From Bruticola sp004554425 (GTDB taxonomy: Bacteria; Vulcanimicrobiota; Xenobia; Xenobiales; Xenobiaceae), in contig CATXCY010000006.1 in NCBI GenBank assembly GCA_958366945.1, positions 17,884-81,883 of the forward strand: DNA of 64,000 bases, read 5' to 3'. The notes under the pieces were generated by a model. The model did not search any database and was not told the origin of the DNA. It worked only from the letters and a program-made list of their open reading frames with translations. Shown here piece by piece: positions 25,998 through 35,659 of the stretch (position 1 is its first letter; the number at the start of each line of letters is the position of its first letter). Both the position numbers and the translations under genes were made by a program.

Positions 25998-27167
25998 CTA
26001 AATGAAGCCCAAAGGATCGACGGGCTCACCGTTTATGCGCACTTCAAAGTGCAAGTGCGGGCCAGTTGAATTGCCTGTAGAACCTACGGCGGCAATTTGT
26101 TGGCCTTTGGCTACCGATTGGCCGTAGGATACGTACAACTCGGAACAGTGTGCATAAAGGGTACTGTAGCCGCCGCCATGGTCGATAATAATGCAATTGC
26201 CATAGCCACCCATCCAACCCGAATCGATGACGACGCCGCTGTCGGAAGCGAGCACAGGGCTGCCGTAATAGGCACCGATGTCAACGCCAGTGTGGAAGCG
26301 CATAGTGCCGAATATAGGGTGAACACGATAGCCAAAGGGGGAAGTAATTGGCCCTTGCGCTGGCGTCAGGTAGCGACCAGTGCCCCAAGTGCGCGTACCG
26401 GCATTGGGAGCTGTCGGACGCATAATTATTTGGCTGCGGCGCACGGTCGATTGGATCTGGTTTTCTAGCGCTTGGGTGCTGTTTTCTAATTCGCTAACGT
26501 AAGAACTTAAAGAATCGCGTTGGCGCCTGGTATCGGCCAACAGGGAAGAACGTGTCTCTTCAATGTGTTGCAATTTTTTGACACGGTTTTCTTGAGCGTC
26601 TTTTAAGTCTTTAATTTGACGCACTGTGCGCTCAGATTGAACTTTTTTGACCTCTAACTCTTGTTTGAGGCTGCGCACTTGGGTGACCAATTGGCGATCA
26701 TTTTCGATAATCAGCGACAGATAATAAGTTTGGTCGATAAAATCGGTAAAACTTTCTGCTCCTAAAAGGACTACCAAATAGCCGACGTCACCTTGTAAAT
26801 AGATTTCTCTAAGCCTTTTTCCCAAAACACGCTGAGCTTTGTTATATTCTTTAGTAGCTTCGCCTAAGCGCTTGGTAATATTTTTCAATTGCTTTTCAGC
26901 CGCTTGCAAACTGGCTTTAGCTTCGCGATAAGCTTCGCGGCTATATTGTAAATCGGCTTGGGTATCACTTAGCTGTCGCGAAAGATCGCGCTCGCGCTCA
27001 TTGATTATATCCAAACGTTTACGCTGAGCAGCCAATTGACTTTTCTTTTGACGCAGTTGCGAATTAGGATCGGCTTGGGCTGAGGAAGCGTTAAAATACA
27101 AAACAGTCAGGCTGAAAAGAGCAGCCATAAAAAGTAAAAGACTAAATTTGCGGTGTATACTCAACAA
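25998..27167 (-). CDS. EnvC-like M23 peptidase (murein hydrolase activator)
   Basis: The 389-residue protein starts at TTG behind a consensus GGAGGT with 7-base spacing. A signal peptide (LLLFMAALFSLTVLYFNASS) is followed by a coiled coil of about 200 residues (RKRLDIINERERDLSRQL and onward). The C-terminal LytM/M23 domain carries HTGVDIGAYYGSPV (His and Asp ligands) near residue 297 and GPHLHFEVRING (HxH) near 372. Unlike E. coli EnvC, which is degenerate, the zinc ligands here look complete, so it may itself be an endopeptidase. Its place directly after ftsX fits recruitment by FtsEX to control septal peptidoglycan cleavage. Confidence 0.92.
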   Translation of the reverse strand: MLSIHRKFSLLLFMAALFSLTVLYFNASSAQADPNSQLRQKKSQLAAQRKRLDIINERERDLSRQLSDTQADLQYSREAYREAKASLQAAEKQLKNITKRLGEATKEYNKAQRVLGKRLREIYLQGDVGYLVVLLGAESFTDFIDQTYYLSLIIENDRQLVTQVRSLKQELEVKKVQSERTVRQIKDLKDAQENRVKKLQHIEETRSSLLADTRRQRDSLSSYVSELENSTQALENQIQSTVRRSQIIMRPTAPNAGTRTWGTGRYLTPAQGPITSPFGYRVHPIFGTMRFHTGVDIGAYYGSPVLASDSGVVIDSGWMGGYGNCIIIDHGGGYSTLYAHCSELYVSYGQSVAKGQQIAAVGSTGNSTGPHLHFEVRINGEPVDPLGFI

Positions 27168-27185
27168 GTTAAGTACCTCCTCAAA

Positions 27186-28481
27186 TTAAGCTTTCAGATA
27201 ACGGTTGACGGAAATGAAACTTCCCAAAGCACCGACTAAGCAACCCATAGTAATTAAGCCAATATTAAGATAAGGCATAATGGCACCGGGAAGCAAAATA
27301 GGCAAGAAAGATATACTTTTTTGCAATTGGGGAACTACTATACGATAAGAAACATCTATTAGTACCGAAGCTAAAGCTGCGCCAATTACACCTTGGGTAA
27401 CGCCTTCTAAAATGAAAGGCCAGCGAATGAACCAATCGGCTGCGCCCACCAGTTGCATAATATCGATCTCTTTGCGGCGAGCAAATACGGTTAAGCGAAT
27501 AGTATTGCTGATAATTAGCAAGCTAGAAGCAAAAAGCATAATCAGAATGATTAAACCCACCATACGGATTATATGGTTAAGCTTCATAAGTTTTTGAGCT
27601 TCTTCGCGGCCGTAATCTACAGTGGCTACATTGTCTATTTGGGCTAATTTGTGAGCAACAGGCTCCAAGAAAGACGGATCGTCTACCGGAACTTCAAAGG
27701 CGTCTGGCAGAGGATTGCTTTCCAAATCATCCAAATCGAGCTTGGCATTTAAGCGTTTGCGTAATTTTTTAAATGCTTCGTCCTTGGGGACAAAAGTCAC
27801 TTTGGTTACGTGACCTATATCGTAAGCGGCGCTTTTAAAACTGTTGACTTGCTTAGCATCAAAATTTTGGCTCATATAGACTTTTATTTGCATTTCGCCA
27901 GCCAATTCGTCGGCCAAAGACTCTAAATTGGCAATAATCAATACAAAAAAGCCTAAAATAAGGGCCAAAATCATTACTGTAGAAATAGAGGCCACGCTCA
28001 TCATGGGATTGTGGCGCATATTGGTAAGCACTTCGCGCAAGAAGCACTCTAAGTAATAGCCTCCAGAAGGGCCGCGCCTCTTTTTAATTGGCAAATCTTC
28101 TTCATCTAAAACTTCATCGACGGTAGGCGTTTTAGAGAGATAAGGAGAGGATTTTTCCACTATAGAAATAGGCTTGACGATTACTTCTTCATCATCTTCG
28201 ACTTCCTTTTCTATAGGGACGCTTTCTATGATAAGTGGCTGTTTTGAAGGCTTCTCATCTTTATTATTGCGCTCAGTCGGCCCTTTTACCGCTTGCATAG
28301 AGACAGTGCGATTTTTGTCATGCTCTCGACGAGCGGATTTATTATCGGAAGTTTTAGGCGCAGCAGAAGCAGAGTGACTAGTGGTGGGAGCTTTCTTTAA
28401 TTTGCTGCCGCTTGGGTCAAGCTTTGTTTGCTCTGCTTGAGGAGAAATATCGATAAATCCTGATTTAGGCGGAATACTCAT
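27186..28481 (-). CDS. ftsX: Cell division protein FtsX with long cytoplasmic N-terminus
   Basis: The protein is 431 residues; FtsX is usually about 300. The extra is an N-terminal region of about 145 residues rich in Lys, Ser, Asp and Glu with no membrane segment (EKEVEDDEEVIVKPI). The standard part begins LREVLTNMRHNPMMSVASI, with the first membrane helix MILALILGFFVLIIA, the extracellular loop (IKVYMSQNFDAKQVNSF), and three more helices near the C-terminus, including IRLTVFARRKEIDIMQLVGA. It overlaps ftsE by four bases (ATGA). With FtsE it forms an ABC-like complex that activates the M23 protein encoded next to it. Confidence 0.93.
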   Translation of the reverse strand: MSIPPKSGFIDISPQAEQTKLDPSGSKLKKAPTTSHSASAAPKTSDNKSARREHDKNRTVSMQAVKGPTERNNKDEKPSKQPLIIESVPIEKEVEDDEEVIVKPISIVEKSSPYLSKTPTVDEVLDEEDLPIKKRRGPSGGYYLECFLREVLTNMRHNPMMSVASISTVMILALILGFFVLIIANLESLADELAGEMQIKVYMSQNFDAKQVNSFKSAAYDIGHVTKVTFVPKDEAFKKLRKRLNAKLDLDDLESNPLPDAFEVPVDDPSFLEPVAHKLAQIDNVATVDYGREEAQKLMKLNHIIRMVGLIILIMLFASSLLIISNTIRLTVFARRKEIDIMQLVGAADWFIRWPFILEGVTQGVIGAALASVLIDVSYRIVVPQLQKSISFLPILLPGAIMPYLNIGLITMGCLVGALGSFISVNRYLKA

Positions 28482-29227
28482 AATCCAAAGCCTCCGGCCG
28501 CTAAAGTTTCCTTGGTAATTTCAGTAGTGAAATACATACCGCGGGACAAATCTTGAGCTACTTCGCCGTGTTGCATAACAACAACGCGCTTTTGCATAAC
28601 GTCGACCATTTGCTGGTTGTGAGTAGCTACTATTACAGTAGTGCCGCGAGCATTTACTTTGGAGAGAATTTGCATAATATCCCAGGAAGAATCGGGATCG
28701 AGGTTACCAGTAGGCTCGTCAGCCAAAAGAATGATAGGATCGTTTATTAAGGCTCTGGCTATAGCTACGCGTTGTTGTTCACCTCCGGAAAGTTGGCTGG
28801 GCAAACGGTCAGCCTTTTCGCGTAAATTTACCAAAGTAAGCGCTTTAGTAACTTTGCGAGGAATAACATAGCGGCTAGCTCCAGTTACTTGCATGGCATA
28901 AGCCACATTTTCAAAGACCGTTTTATGACCTAACAAGCGGAAGTCTTGGAATATCACACCGATACGGCGACGCAAATAAGGGATTTGCGAGCGCTTCATA
29001 TCGCTAATTTCTTCACCATTGACGTAAACTAGTCCGGTAGTGGGATCGTTTTCGCGATAGATTAACTTCATAAGGCTAGATTTACCCGATCCTGTTTGGC
29101 CTACTAAAAATACGAACTCACCATGCTTAATGGAAAGATCGACGCGGTTTAAGGCTCTAGTTCCGTTGGGGTAAATCAAACTTACGTTATGTAGCTCGAT
29201 AATGGGATCTTCTGCTGTTGGATTCAT
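28478..29227 (-). CDS. ftsE: Cell division ATP-binding protein FtsE
   Basis: The ABC ATPase has Walker A VGQTGSGKSSLMKLIY near residue 40, Q-loop VIFQDFRLL, signature QLSGGEQQRVAIARAL near 142, Walker B IILLADEPTGNLD near 162, and switch histidine IVATHNQQ. It starts best at ATG 29227, with GAAGG 10 bases upstream; a TTG two codons earlier is also in frame. The opening IIELHNVSLIYPNGTRALN is the FtsE form. It is translationally coupled to ftsX. Confidence 0.96.
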   Translation of the reverse strand: MNPTAEDPIIELHNVSLIYPNGTRALNRVDLSIKHGEFVFLVGQTGSGKSSLMKLIYRENDPTTGLVYVNGEEISDMKRSQIPYLRRRIGVIFQDFRLLGHKTVFENVAYAMQVTGASRYVIPRKVTKALTLVNLREKADRLPSQLSGGEQQRVAIARALINDPIILLADEPTGNLDPDSSWDIMQILSKVNARGTTVIVATHNQQMVDVMQKRVVVMQHGEVAQDLSRGMYFTTEITKETLAAGGFGL

Positions 29228-29249
29228 ATGCAAAGGGCCTTCGTTTATA

Positions 29250-29304
29250 CAAAAAAATCGCTGTTTAATTGCCCAAAAGCAACAATTAAGACGCTTTTAA
29301 GCAA
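29250..29304 (-). terminator. Candidate terminator between dedA and ftsE
   Basis: Read on the minus strand, TTGCTTAAAAGC (29304-29293) can pair with GCTTTTGGGCAA (29280-29269) with two G-T pairs around a 12-base loop. A T7 run follows about 12 bases later. It would end the upstream dedA transcript before ftsE. The distance to the T-run makes this uncertain. Confidence 0.4.
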
Positions 29305-29318
29305 TTCAACTTCAGAAA

Positions 29319-29972
29319 TTAAGCGACGCTCGATTCCTTAGCCTGTTCAGCTTTATGTTCTTTCCAAGCGTGAATGGCCACGGGAAGAACTGATAAAATA
29401 ATAATACCAACCAGAGCTTTTTCCAAATGTTGTTGCACAAAAGGAATCTGACCGAAGAAATAACCTACGCAAATCATGCTAGTTACCCAAGCGATACCGC
29501 CTATGCAATTGTAGGAAATAAAACGAGGATAATGCATATCGGCTACGCCAGCTACTGTAGGAGCAAAGGTGCGAACAAAAGGCATAAAGCGAGCCAAAAT
29601 AATGGTCATACCGCCATATTTTTCGTAGAAAGCTTTAGTTTTGAGTAAGTGATCTTTACGGAACCAGCGACTCTGTTCGCGTTGGTAAAGGGCATGGCCG
29701 GCTTTTTTGCCTATCATATAGCCTACTGAATCTCCTAAAACGGCTGCTAGGCACAGCCAAAAAAGCACATGCCAGACGTTTAGCAATTCAGGTTTGGTAG
29801 CACAAACGAAACCGGATACAACCAATAGAGAGTCGCCGGGGAGGAAAAAGCCTACCAGCAAGCCTGTTTCAGAGAAGATGATAATAAACAGAATAGTTAA
29901 GCCGCCCCAAGCGATGATATCCTGTATTCCTTCTATTGAGAAATAATGGAGCAAACTCTGTATAAATTCCAT
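29319..29972 (-). CDS. DedA-family membrane protein
   Basis: The 217-residue protein has four to five hydrophobic segments and the DedA marks FFLPGDSLLVVSGFVCA near residue 43, GYMIGKKAGHALYQ near 90, and KYGGMTIILARFMPFVRTFA near 115-135. DedA proteins are inner-membrane transporters; some recycle undecaprenyl phosphate or phosphatidylethanolamine, and their loss disturbs envelope integrity. AGGAA lies 10 bases before the ATG. It stands alone between the TPR gene and ftsE, with a terminator on each side. Confidence 0.92.
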   Translation of the reverse strand: MEFIQSLLHYFSIEGIQDIIAWGGLTILFIIIFSETGLLVGFFLPGDSLLVVSGFVCATKPELLNVWHVLFWLCLAAVLGDSVGYMIGKKAGHALYQREQSRWFRKDHLLKTKAFYEKYGGMTIILARFMPFVRTFAPTVAGVADMHYPRFISYNCIGGIAWVTSMICVGYFFGQIPFVQQHLEKALVGIIILSVLPVAIHAWKEHKAEQAKESSVA

Positions 29973-30038
29973 TTTGGTTATGTTCCTATCTTTTTTAAGG
30001 GCTCAATTTGGCTGCTTCTAATTTTGTCAAATCAACCG

Positions 30039-30061
30039 TAAAAAGCGGCAGCCAAGTGCCG
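30039..30061 (-). terminator. Short hairpin terminator after the TPR gene
   Basis: On the minus strand CGGCA-CTTGGC-TGCCG is followed by CTTTTTAC. It lies about 40 bases after the stop of the TPR-repeat gene and before dedA. The stem is only 5 bp but GC-rich. Confidence 0.5.
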
Positions 30062-30101
30062 GGCCCTGCGTTCTGCGACTAAGTAGGTTTTGCCTGTTAT
30101 T

Positions 30102-32150
30102 TTAGCCGTCGATCATTTCCTTTTCTTTTTCAAACATATCATTAATTTGTTGTCTAGCTGTAGAACCGGAAGTAGCAGCTCCGTCCAAAGAATCTAAGCC
30201 CAAAGAACTGAAGGATATTTTGGTAGCGAAAGTTTGATTATGGATTTCTGCGGCCAACTTTTCGGCGGTTTTTTTTGTGCTATCTTCCAATTTTACTGAG
30301 GAAGAAGAGAGTACACCACCATCTAAACCATAAAGTTCTGCGGCCACTCTGCCACCTTGCATATGTATGCGCATAGTTAATCCTGTGTGGGTAACTTTGA
30401 AGCGAGGCGAGCTTCCCAACATACTAATAAGCTGTTTGGAAACCGAAGAACCGTCACCCTGACAGGTAATAGGTACGCTTATTTCCATATGGCGTATAGA
30501 AGTAGGTGTAGAAGTAATCAATCGGGCATAGTAATTGGCCGCAGTTTGAAAATCGCCTTGGCCATAGGAGAGTTGAGCTACTCTAGCTGCAGCTAAAGAG
30601 CGCACTAATTGAGCTGCTTGAGGCAACGTTTTTAAAGCCTTTTTATAGTTCTTCAAAGAAGCTTCGTAATTGCCGAACTGATAAGCGATTTCGGCGCGAT
30701 GTAACAAGAGATAAGGCTCTTCTACGGGCAAATTGTCGGGAGCTTCTCTAAATATTTCGTCTATAGCTGTGGCGCATAAACCGGGACCCAAAATTTTTAT
30801 TAGTAAGGGTTTATAACATTCGTCAGCGCTAATAGATTGTGCGTTATAAGGACGAAAGCTACTGGCTACGCGCTTATTTTCAGTAATTAAGGCGCGAACA
30901 CGCGAGGACGAGCGCCACAGCTCATAGCTTATAGCGATAATTTGGCCGCGCACTTTAAAGCTTTTCCAAAAAGGAGTCCAGCTAAGTTCTTCGCGTTTGC
31001 ACTCGCGCATAGCTTTCAAAGAAGCGTACCAAGTAAGCAAGTTGCCAGCTTCAGCTTGATCTATATCTAAGGAAGTACCTCCTTGGCGGTCGGGACGATT
31101 GACTAAACGCTTTAAACGCTCGCAAGCTTCGGGGATCAAGCCCAGTTCCATAAGCAAAGCGCCAGTTGTTTGCAAATTGTCGGCCATAAATTGCTGATAG
31201 AGGAAGGGGCGCATGGCGCGGGCTCGCTCGTAAGTTTTTTTGAGGCAACTGGCTGCGTCGGTAAACTTGGCTTCAGCAATATATAAATTGGTTAAATCGT
31301 TGAAAGGATTGGTGTACGCCTGATCACTAAAGGGAACGCGGGAAGCCTCATTAAAAAATTGTTCAGCTTCATCAAAACGTCCCAAGGCTAGAGCCGTTTC
31401 GCCACAATTACGCAACACCGTCGGATCTGGAGTTTTGCCCCTCTCTTTGGTTTCGTTGACCAAGTTGCGAAAAGCATTGTAAGAAGCTTGGTAATTACCA
31501 CATTCCGATTCCAAAGCTCCCAAGCTATTCCAGGCTATTTCTCTAGCGCTAATATTGCCGGAATTAAAGGCATCGGAAATAACTTTGCGAGCTTCTTCTT
31601 CGCGATCTAATTTCATTAAAGGCCAGGCTTTGTCTACGGCAAAATTGCTAAAACCTGGCAAACTGGCCAATTCATCTACCACTTTTATTTTGGCTTTATA
31701 GTCGTCCATTTCGCCCAAAACCTGGCAAAGCTGGATCTGAACGCCTAAGAATAAAGATCCATCGGTACCATTATTAAAGCCTCGCAATCTGCGCAATAAA
31801 GTTTTTTTGGCCAGCTCTAAGTTGTGGCGAGCTCTGGGCAAATCGCCTTCGGCACAATGGAACACTACACCTAAGACGGCATGGCCAACTGGAGAATCTT
31901 TGTCCTGTTTAAGTTTCTCTTCGGCGAATTTGCGCCAGGCTATCATATTTTGGCTATCATTAGCTATTTGCAATAGCTCTTCGCCGCCAATATCGCCTTT
32001 ACTTAAAGTTTCAAAAGTTGGAGACTTTTCTTCACCTAGAGCAGGGCTGCCGAATAAAGGTATCATGGACATAACGAACAGCACAGCAATGGTGATAAAT
32101 AAAAGCTTATACAAACCATTTTTTGAGCGAATCGAAAGAACTTGGCGCAT
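30102..32150 (-). CDS. Secreted or anchored TPR-repeat protein
   Basis: The 682-residue protein has a signal or anchor sequence (LLFITIAVLFVMSMIPLFG), then helical repeats of TPR type across most of its length. Examples are the ALALGRFDEAEQFFNEASRV repeat near residue 255, LYIAEAKFTDAASCLKKTYE near 290, and AYQFGNYEASLKNYKKALKT near 495. The last 170 residues (TPTSIRHMEISVPI, then a beta-rich segment GGRVAAELYGLDGG) are of unknown kind. It faces the periplasm and lies directly downstream of DUF58-transglutaminase-MoxR on the same strand. This suggests a scaffold role in the same envelope process, but no specific function is known. Confidence 0.7.
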   Translation of the reverse strand: MRQVLSIRSKNGLYKLLFITIAVLFVMSMIPLFGSPALGEEKSPTFETLSKGDIGGEELLQIANDSQNMIAWRKFAEEKLKQDKDSPVGHAVLGVVFHCAEGDLPRARHNLELAKKTLLRRLRGFNNGTDGSLFLGVQIQLCQVLGEMDDYKAKIKVVDELASLPGFSNFAVDKAWPLMKLDREEEARKVISDAFNSGNISAREIAWNSLGALESECGNYQASYNAFRNLVNETKERGKTPDPTVLRNCGETALALGRFDEAEQFFNEASRVPFSDQAYTNPFNDLTNLYIAEAKFTDAASCLKKTYERARAMRPFLYQQFMADNLQTTGALLMELGLIPEACERLKRLVNRPDRQGGTSLDIDQAEAGNLLTWYASLKAMRECKREELSWTPFWKSFKVRGQIIAISYELWRSSSRVRALITENKRVASSFRPYNAQSISADECYKPLLIKILGPGLCATAIDEIFREAPDNLPVEEPYLLLHRAEIAYQFGNYEASLKNYKKALKTLPQAAQLVRSLAAARVAQLSYGQGDFQTAANYYARLITSTPTSIRHMEISVPITCQGDGSSVSKQLISMLGSSPRFKVTHTGLTMRIHMQGGRVAAELYGLDGGVLSSSSVKLEDSTKKTAEKLAAEIHNQTFATKISFSSLGLDSLDGAATSGSTARQQINDMFEKEKEMIDG

Positions 32151-32235
32151 GATTTTTCCCTTCTGAGCAGCTTATGTATGTTCATATTTGTATTCAGATC
32201 TAATGATCTTTTCATCAGATCATTAGATCTAAATT

Positions 32236-33246
32236 TTATTTCTTAAGTGTCGAGCGGCATAAGGCTTCCAGAGGGCCTTTGCAACATTCTCTTATGACTT
32301 TAATCGGATCTTCAATACCGGCAGCTAATTCTAAACGATGGGCGAAAACGTAGGGCACAAGGTAAGAAACGTCTTCAGCAGTTACGTAGTCGCGAGCCCG
32401 TTTAAGGGCGCAAGCTTTGAGAGCTGGCAACATTAAGACTAAGCTGCGGGTAGATATACCTTGGGCTACATGAGGCGATTGGCGCACAGCGTTGGCCATA
32501 TCTACCAGGCATTGATTTATGCGATCGTCGACGTATATATACTGATCTATAGCTTGACGAGCATCTAAAATTGCTGTTTTGGGCACCATAGGAAATTCAT
32601 TGCCCGGAGGATTGCGTCTTTCTTGAATAGAGCGCAATACATCCAACTCCGATTCTCTATCAATATTATTCATGCGGATCTTAAAGAGAAAACGGTCGTG
32701 CTGAGCTACAGGTAAAGGATAAGTACCGGCTTGATCTCTGGGGTTTTGAGTGGCAATTACAAAGAAAAGCTTGCCTAAATTGTGGGAAGTGTTATCTACG
32801 GTTACTTGTTTTTCAGCCATAGCTTCCAACATAGCTGCTTGAACTTTGGGAGAGGTACGGTTAATTTCGTCAGCTAATACCACGTGAGCAAAAATGGGGC
32901 CGGGACGGAAGGTGAAAGTACCGTTATCAGGATCAAACACCGTCATACCGGTAATATCGGAAGGGAGCAAGTCGGGAGTAAACTGGATACGCCTGAACAT
33001 AGTGATCGGAGGTTCGGGATTATCATTATATATAGAGTCTCCCAAGGCTTTAGCTAAGGTGGTTTTTCCGGAACCGGGGAAATCTTCCAAAAGCACGTGA
33101 CCGTCGGCTAAGAGGGCAATTAAAATAAGCTCGATGACGCGATCTCGTCCGCGTACCGCTCTTTTTAAGCGCGACTCCATAGTAAGGAGTAAATTGTAAG
33201 CCTTATCTAAGCGAGCAGCTCGGTTAGCTTGCGAAGTTCTATCCAA
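32236..33246 (-). CDS. MoxR-family AAA+ ATPase
   Basis: The 336-residue protein has Walker A EDFPGSGKTTLAKAL near residue 57, Walker B VVLADEINRTSPKVQAAMLE near 125, sensor I FVIATQNPRDQAGTYPLP near 165, and a C-terminal lid (YVTAEDVSYLVPYVFAHRL). This is the AAA_3 fold of MoxR chaperones. It starts at TTG, 7 bases after GGAGGAAA. With the DUF58 and transglutaminase genes upstream it forms the common MoxR-DUF58-transglutaminase set, thought to assemble or activate envelope proteins. It is very probably co-transcribed with them. Confidence 0.93.
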   Translation of the reverse strand: MDRTSQANRAARLDKAYNLLLTMESRLKRAVRGRDRVIELILIALLADGHVLLEDFPGSGKTTLAKALGDSIYNDNPEPPITMFRRIQFTPDLLPSDITGMTVFDPDNGTFTFRPGPIFAHVVLADEINRTSPKVQAAMLEAMAEKQVTVDNTSHNLGKLFFVIATQNPRDQAGTYPLPVAQHDRFLFKIRMNNIDRESELDVLRSIQERRNPPGNEFPMVPKTAILDARQAIDQYIYVDDRINQCLVDMANAVRQSPHVAQGISTRSLVLMLPALKACALKRARDYVTAEDVSYLVPYVFAHRLELAAGIEDPIKVIRECCKGPLEALCRSTLKK

Positions 33247-33303
33247 GATAAGTTTCCTCCGTCTAAGTGGACATTAGTTTTTAAAATTGATTAGGTTTGA
33301 TTT

Positions 33304-35652
33304 TTAACGTACAAAGAGCCAAGCGAAAGGATTCAGTATACCCAGGAGGCGTCGCCACCAAGGAGCGCAGCTAGATAATTCCGACTTAAGCTGAGCATAG
33401 TGGGCTGCGCATTCGGAAGTGCTTGGCAAAGGTGTGCGAGAAACAAACTTAATTTGTGCATTTTCGCCTAAATGGCAACGCACATGCCATTGGGTTAATT
33501 TTTGTAAAGCGGGCAACTTATCAGCCAAGCGAGAAGCAAACTCTTCGCGCGTTTCTCCATAGTGGCGACGTATGCCTATTTCGGCTAGTGACACCAAAGC
33601 AGCTTTGTACACACAATCGGCTCGCTTGGCGCCAAAGCTTAAATGGGCCATGAGGTGGATATAAACTTTATGTACCCAAGCGCCAATAAAAGCTAAGATT
33701 GCTGCTATAGCCAGCAACCAGCCCAAGGCTTTTACTAAAGATCGCATTTGCATTTGCATATCGACCGGCTTTTGGGATACGCCTTCTTTGTCTGCTGATT
33801 CTTCGCGGGCCATTTCGCCGAACATTTTTTGCAAATCGGGATCTGGTGGATCTGGAGGAGTTACATTGGAACGTTCGGGGGATACATCGATTGGGTACCA
33901 ACCCAGTCCCCGAATGTATACTTCGCACCAAGAATGGGCGCTATTATTCATAATCAGCAAAGCTGAGCCGCCGTAAGTATTTTTGGCGTCTACAGCGTAG
34001 CCTTCAGCTACACGGGCCGGAATACCAATAGAACGGCACAAATAGGCTAAAGCATTGGCATTATGGACACAGTATCCAATTCGATCTCCGAAAAGATACT
34101 TGGAAACAACGTCGTCTTTATCGGTAATTTTTACTTTAGTATCGTAAGTGCTGTTTTTATCAAGCCACAGCTTCATAATATATACTTTGGCCATAGGCAA
34201 AGACCTAAAAGCAGCTGGCAAATCATTTTGAATTTGTAAAGCCAACTCTTTATAGCGCTTGTCGTTAGGCAATTGAGTATAGTAATCTATATCGGCCTTT
34301 GACCATTGCGGATTGTTAAGCTCAGCCTGGAGCAAAGTATCTATTTTGCCGGTAAAAGAACGCGAATCTACACTGTAAGCCCCCACAAACTGACTGCTAT
34401 TTGGATTGGAAGCAGCACTCATAGCCATAGGATTAAGTAATCCGAATGGTTTACTATGATTTTCGATTAAACTAACTTTTGTATTGATAGCTTTAGTTTT
34501 AGTTGCATCTATTGAGGGAGGGGTAAGTGGATTGGGCGCATTAAACTGAGGGAAGCCAGAAGCAATATCGTGATCATAGCGTCCGGAAATGTCATTAACC
34601 AACTTACGACCGTTGAAGAAGCTCTTGGCATCCTGGCGGAAGTAATAATAACCTTCCGGAGGAGCATAATCATCGTTAAAGACAACTACAGCCACAGGCT
34701 TCGACTTGGGAGCTTCTGAGGAATTGTTATTCTTATCCTGATTGTCGCTCTGGCCTCCGCCTTGGTTGTTGTCCTTATCGTTGTTCTGTTGATTATCATT
34801 CTTGTCTTTGTCGTCTTGCTTTTGCTGACCTTGATTGGGTTGCTGCTGGTCTTGATCTTGATCGTCTTTTTGCTGATCTTGGCCTTTGTTGCCACCTTCT
34901 TTGCCTTTAGCTTGTTCTTGTTGTTCGCCTTTAGCATTGCCACTCATAAGTTGCTCAGGCAAAGGCTGGTGCAAATCTTTAAGGGGCAGAAAAACTCCAA
35001 CTAAAGAAATAGTGACAATTAAGATAGATAAGTCGGCCAAAGTGCGTTTATTAAAACGTCCTACAATAAGGAAAACCAAGGCAATGGCCAAAATTACGCC
35101 GGCAGCGATGAAGAAGGGAATGGGATCCCAACCTCTGGACCAGAGCGGATCGACGAAGAAATAGGGGCGGCTGATAAAACCGTCACGGTGAGCCGACAAA
35201 GGTAAGAGAGCAATGTTAGCTACGATAATCAGCTCGACGGCTACAAACCAAGGATTACGTATACTTATGGCATGGATAACCATGACCAAGAAGAGGCAAT
35301 TTATAAACCAAACTAGCCCTTGAGAAAATAAACTAGCATTTTCTGGAGAAGCAAAAAGAGAAGCTATGAAAGCGCTGTTGACGGGAATATCGGCCAAATG
35401 GACAAAAATGCGATCGAGTACCAGAGCTCCTAAGACAAATACTGGTATGCGCAAACGCTTGGAAGAAAGCCAATAAGAGAGCCAAAAGCCTAAAACTCCC
35501 CCCACGAAGGCGCCGAAAATACCATTTGCTACAGAGATAGTAGAAGCATTTATGGCTAAAATTACGCCCCACATTAAACTGTTAAAAGAGCGCTCTAAAA
35601 ATGTGCCTATGCCAAAAGAAGATTTTTTATTTCCTGAGGTCATGCCGTCCAT
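33304..35652 (-). CDS. TgpA-like transmembrane transglutaminase-fold protein
   Basis: The 782-residue protein opens with six or so membrane helices (to about residue 225). A stretch of about 70 residues made almost only of Gln, Asp, Asn, Lys and Gly follows (about 240-310). The extracytoplasmic transglutaminase-like core has Cys in FGDRIGYCVHNANALAYLCR near 540, His in NSAHSWCEVYIRGLGW near 590, and Asp in YPIDVSPERS. A further helix near 660 and a cytoplasmic tail of about 100 residues follow. The Cys-His-Asp triad is complete. Such proteins act on envelope proteins or peptidoglycan peptides. The start is 7 bases after the DUF58 stop. Confidence 0.88.
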   Translation of the reverse strand: MDGMTSGNKKSSFGIGTFLERSFNSLMWGVILAINASTISVANGIFGAFVGGVLGFWLSYWLSSKRLRIPVFVLGALVLDRIFVHLADIPVNSAFIASLFASPENASLFSQGLVWFINCLFLVMVIHAISIRNPWFVAVELIIVANIALLPLSAHRDGFISRPYFFVDPLWSRGWDPIPFFIAAGVILAIALVFLIVGRFNKRTLADLSILIVTISLVGVFLPLKDLHQPLPEQLMSGNAKGEQQEQAKGKEGGNKGQDQQKDDQDQDQQQPNQGQQKQDDKDKNDNQQNNDKDNNQGGGQSDNQDKNNNSSEAPKSKPVAVVVFNDDYAPPEGYYYFRQDAKSFFNGRKLVNDISGRYDHDIASGFPQFNAPNPLTPPSIDATKTKAINTKVSLIENHSKPFGLLNPMAMSAASNPNSSQFVGAYSVDSRSFTGKIDTLLQAELNNPQWSKADIDYYTQLPNDKRYKELALQIQNDLPAAFRSLPMAKVYIMKLWLDKNSTYDTKVKITDKDDVVSKYLFGDRIGYCVHNANALAYLCRSIGIPARVAEGYAVDAKNTYGGSALLIMNNSAHSWCEVYIRGLGWYPIDVSPERSNVTPPDPPDPDLQKMFGEMAREESADKEGVSQKPVDMQMQMRSLVKALGWLLAIAAILAFIGAWVHKVYIHLMAHLSFGAKRADCVYKAALVSLAEIGIRRHYGETREEFASRLADKLPALQKLTQWHVRCHLGENAQIKFVSRTPLPSTSECAAHYAQLKSELSSCAPWWRRLLGILNPFAWLFVR

Positions 35653-35659
35653 ATTGTAA

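Noticed and set aside
34686..35004. Open frames on both strands over the low-complexity part of the transglutaminase gene
   Set aside because: They are by-products of the Gln/Asp/Asn/Lys codon run. The products are poly-Leu/Val or poly-Lys/Thr with no family.
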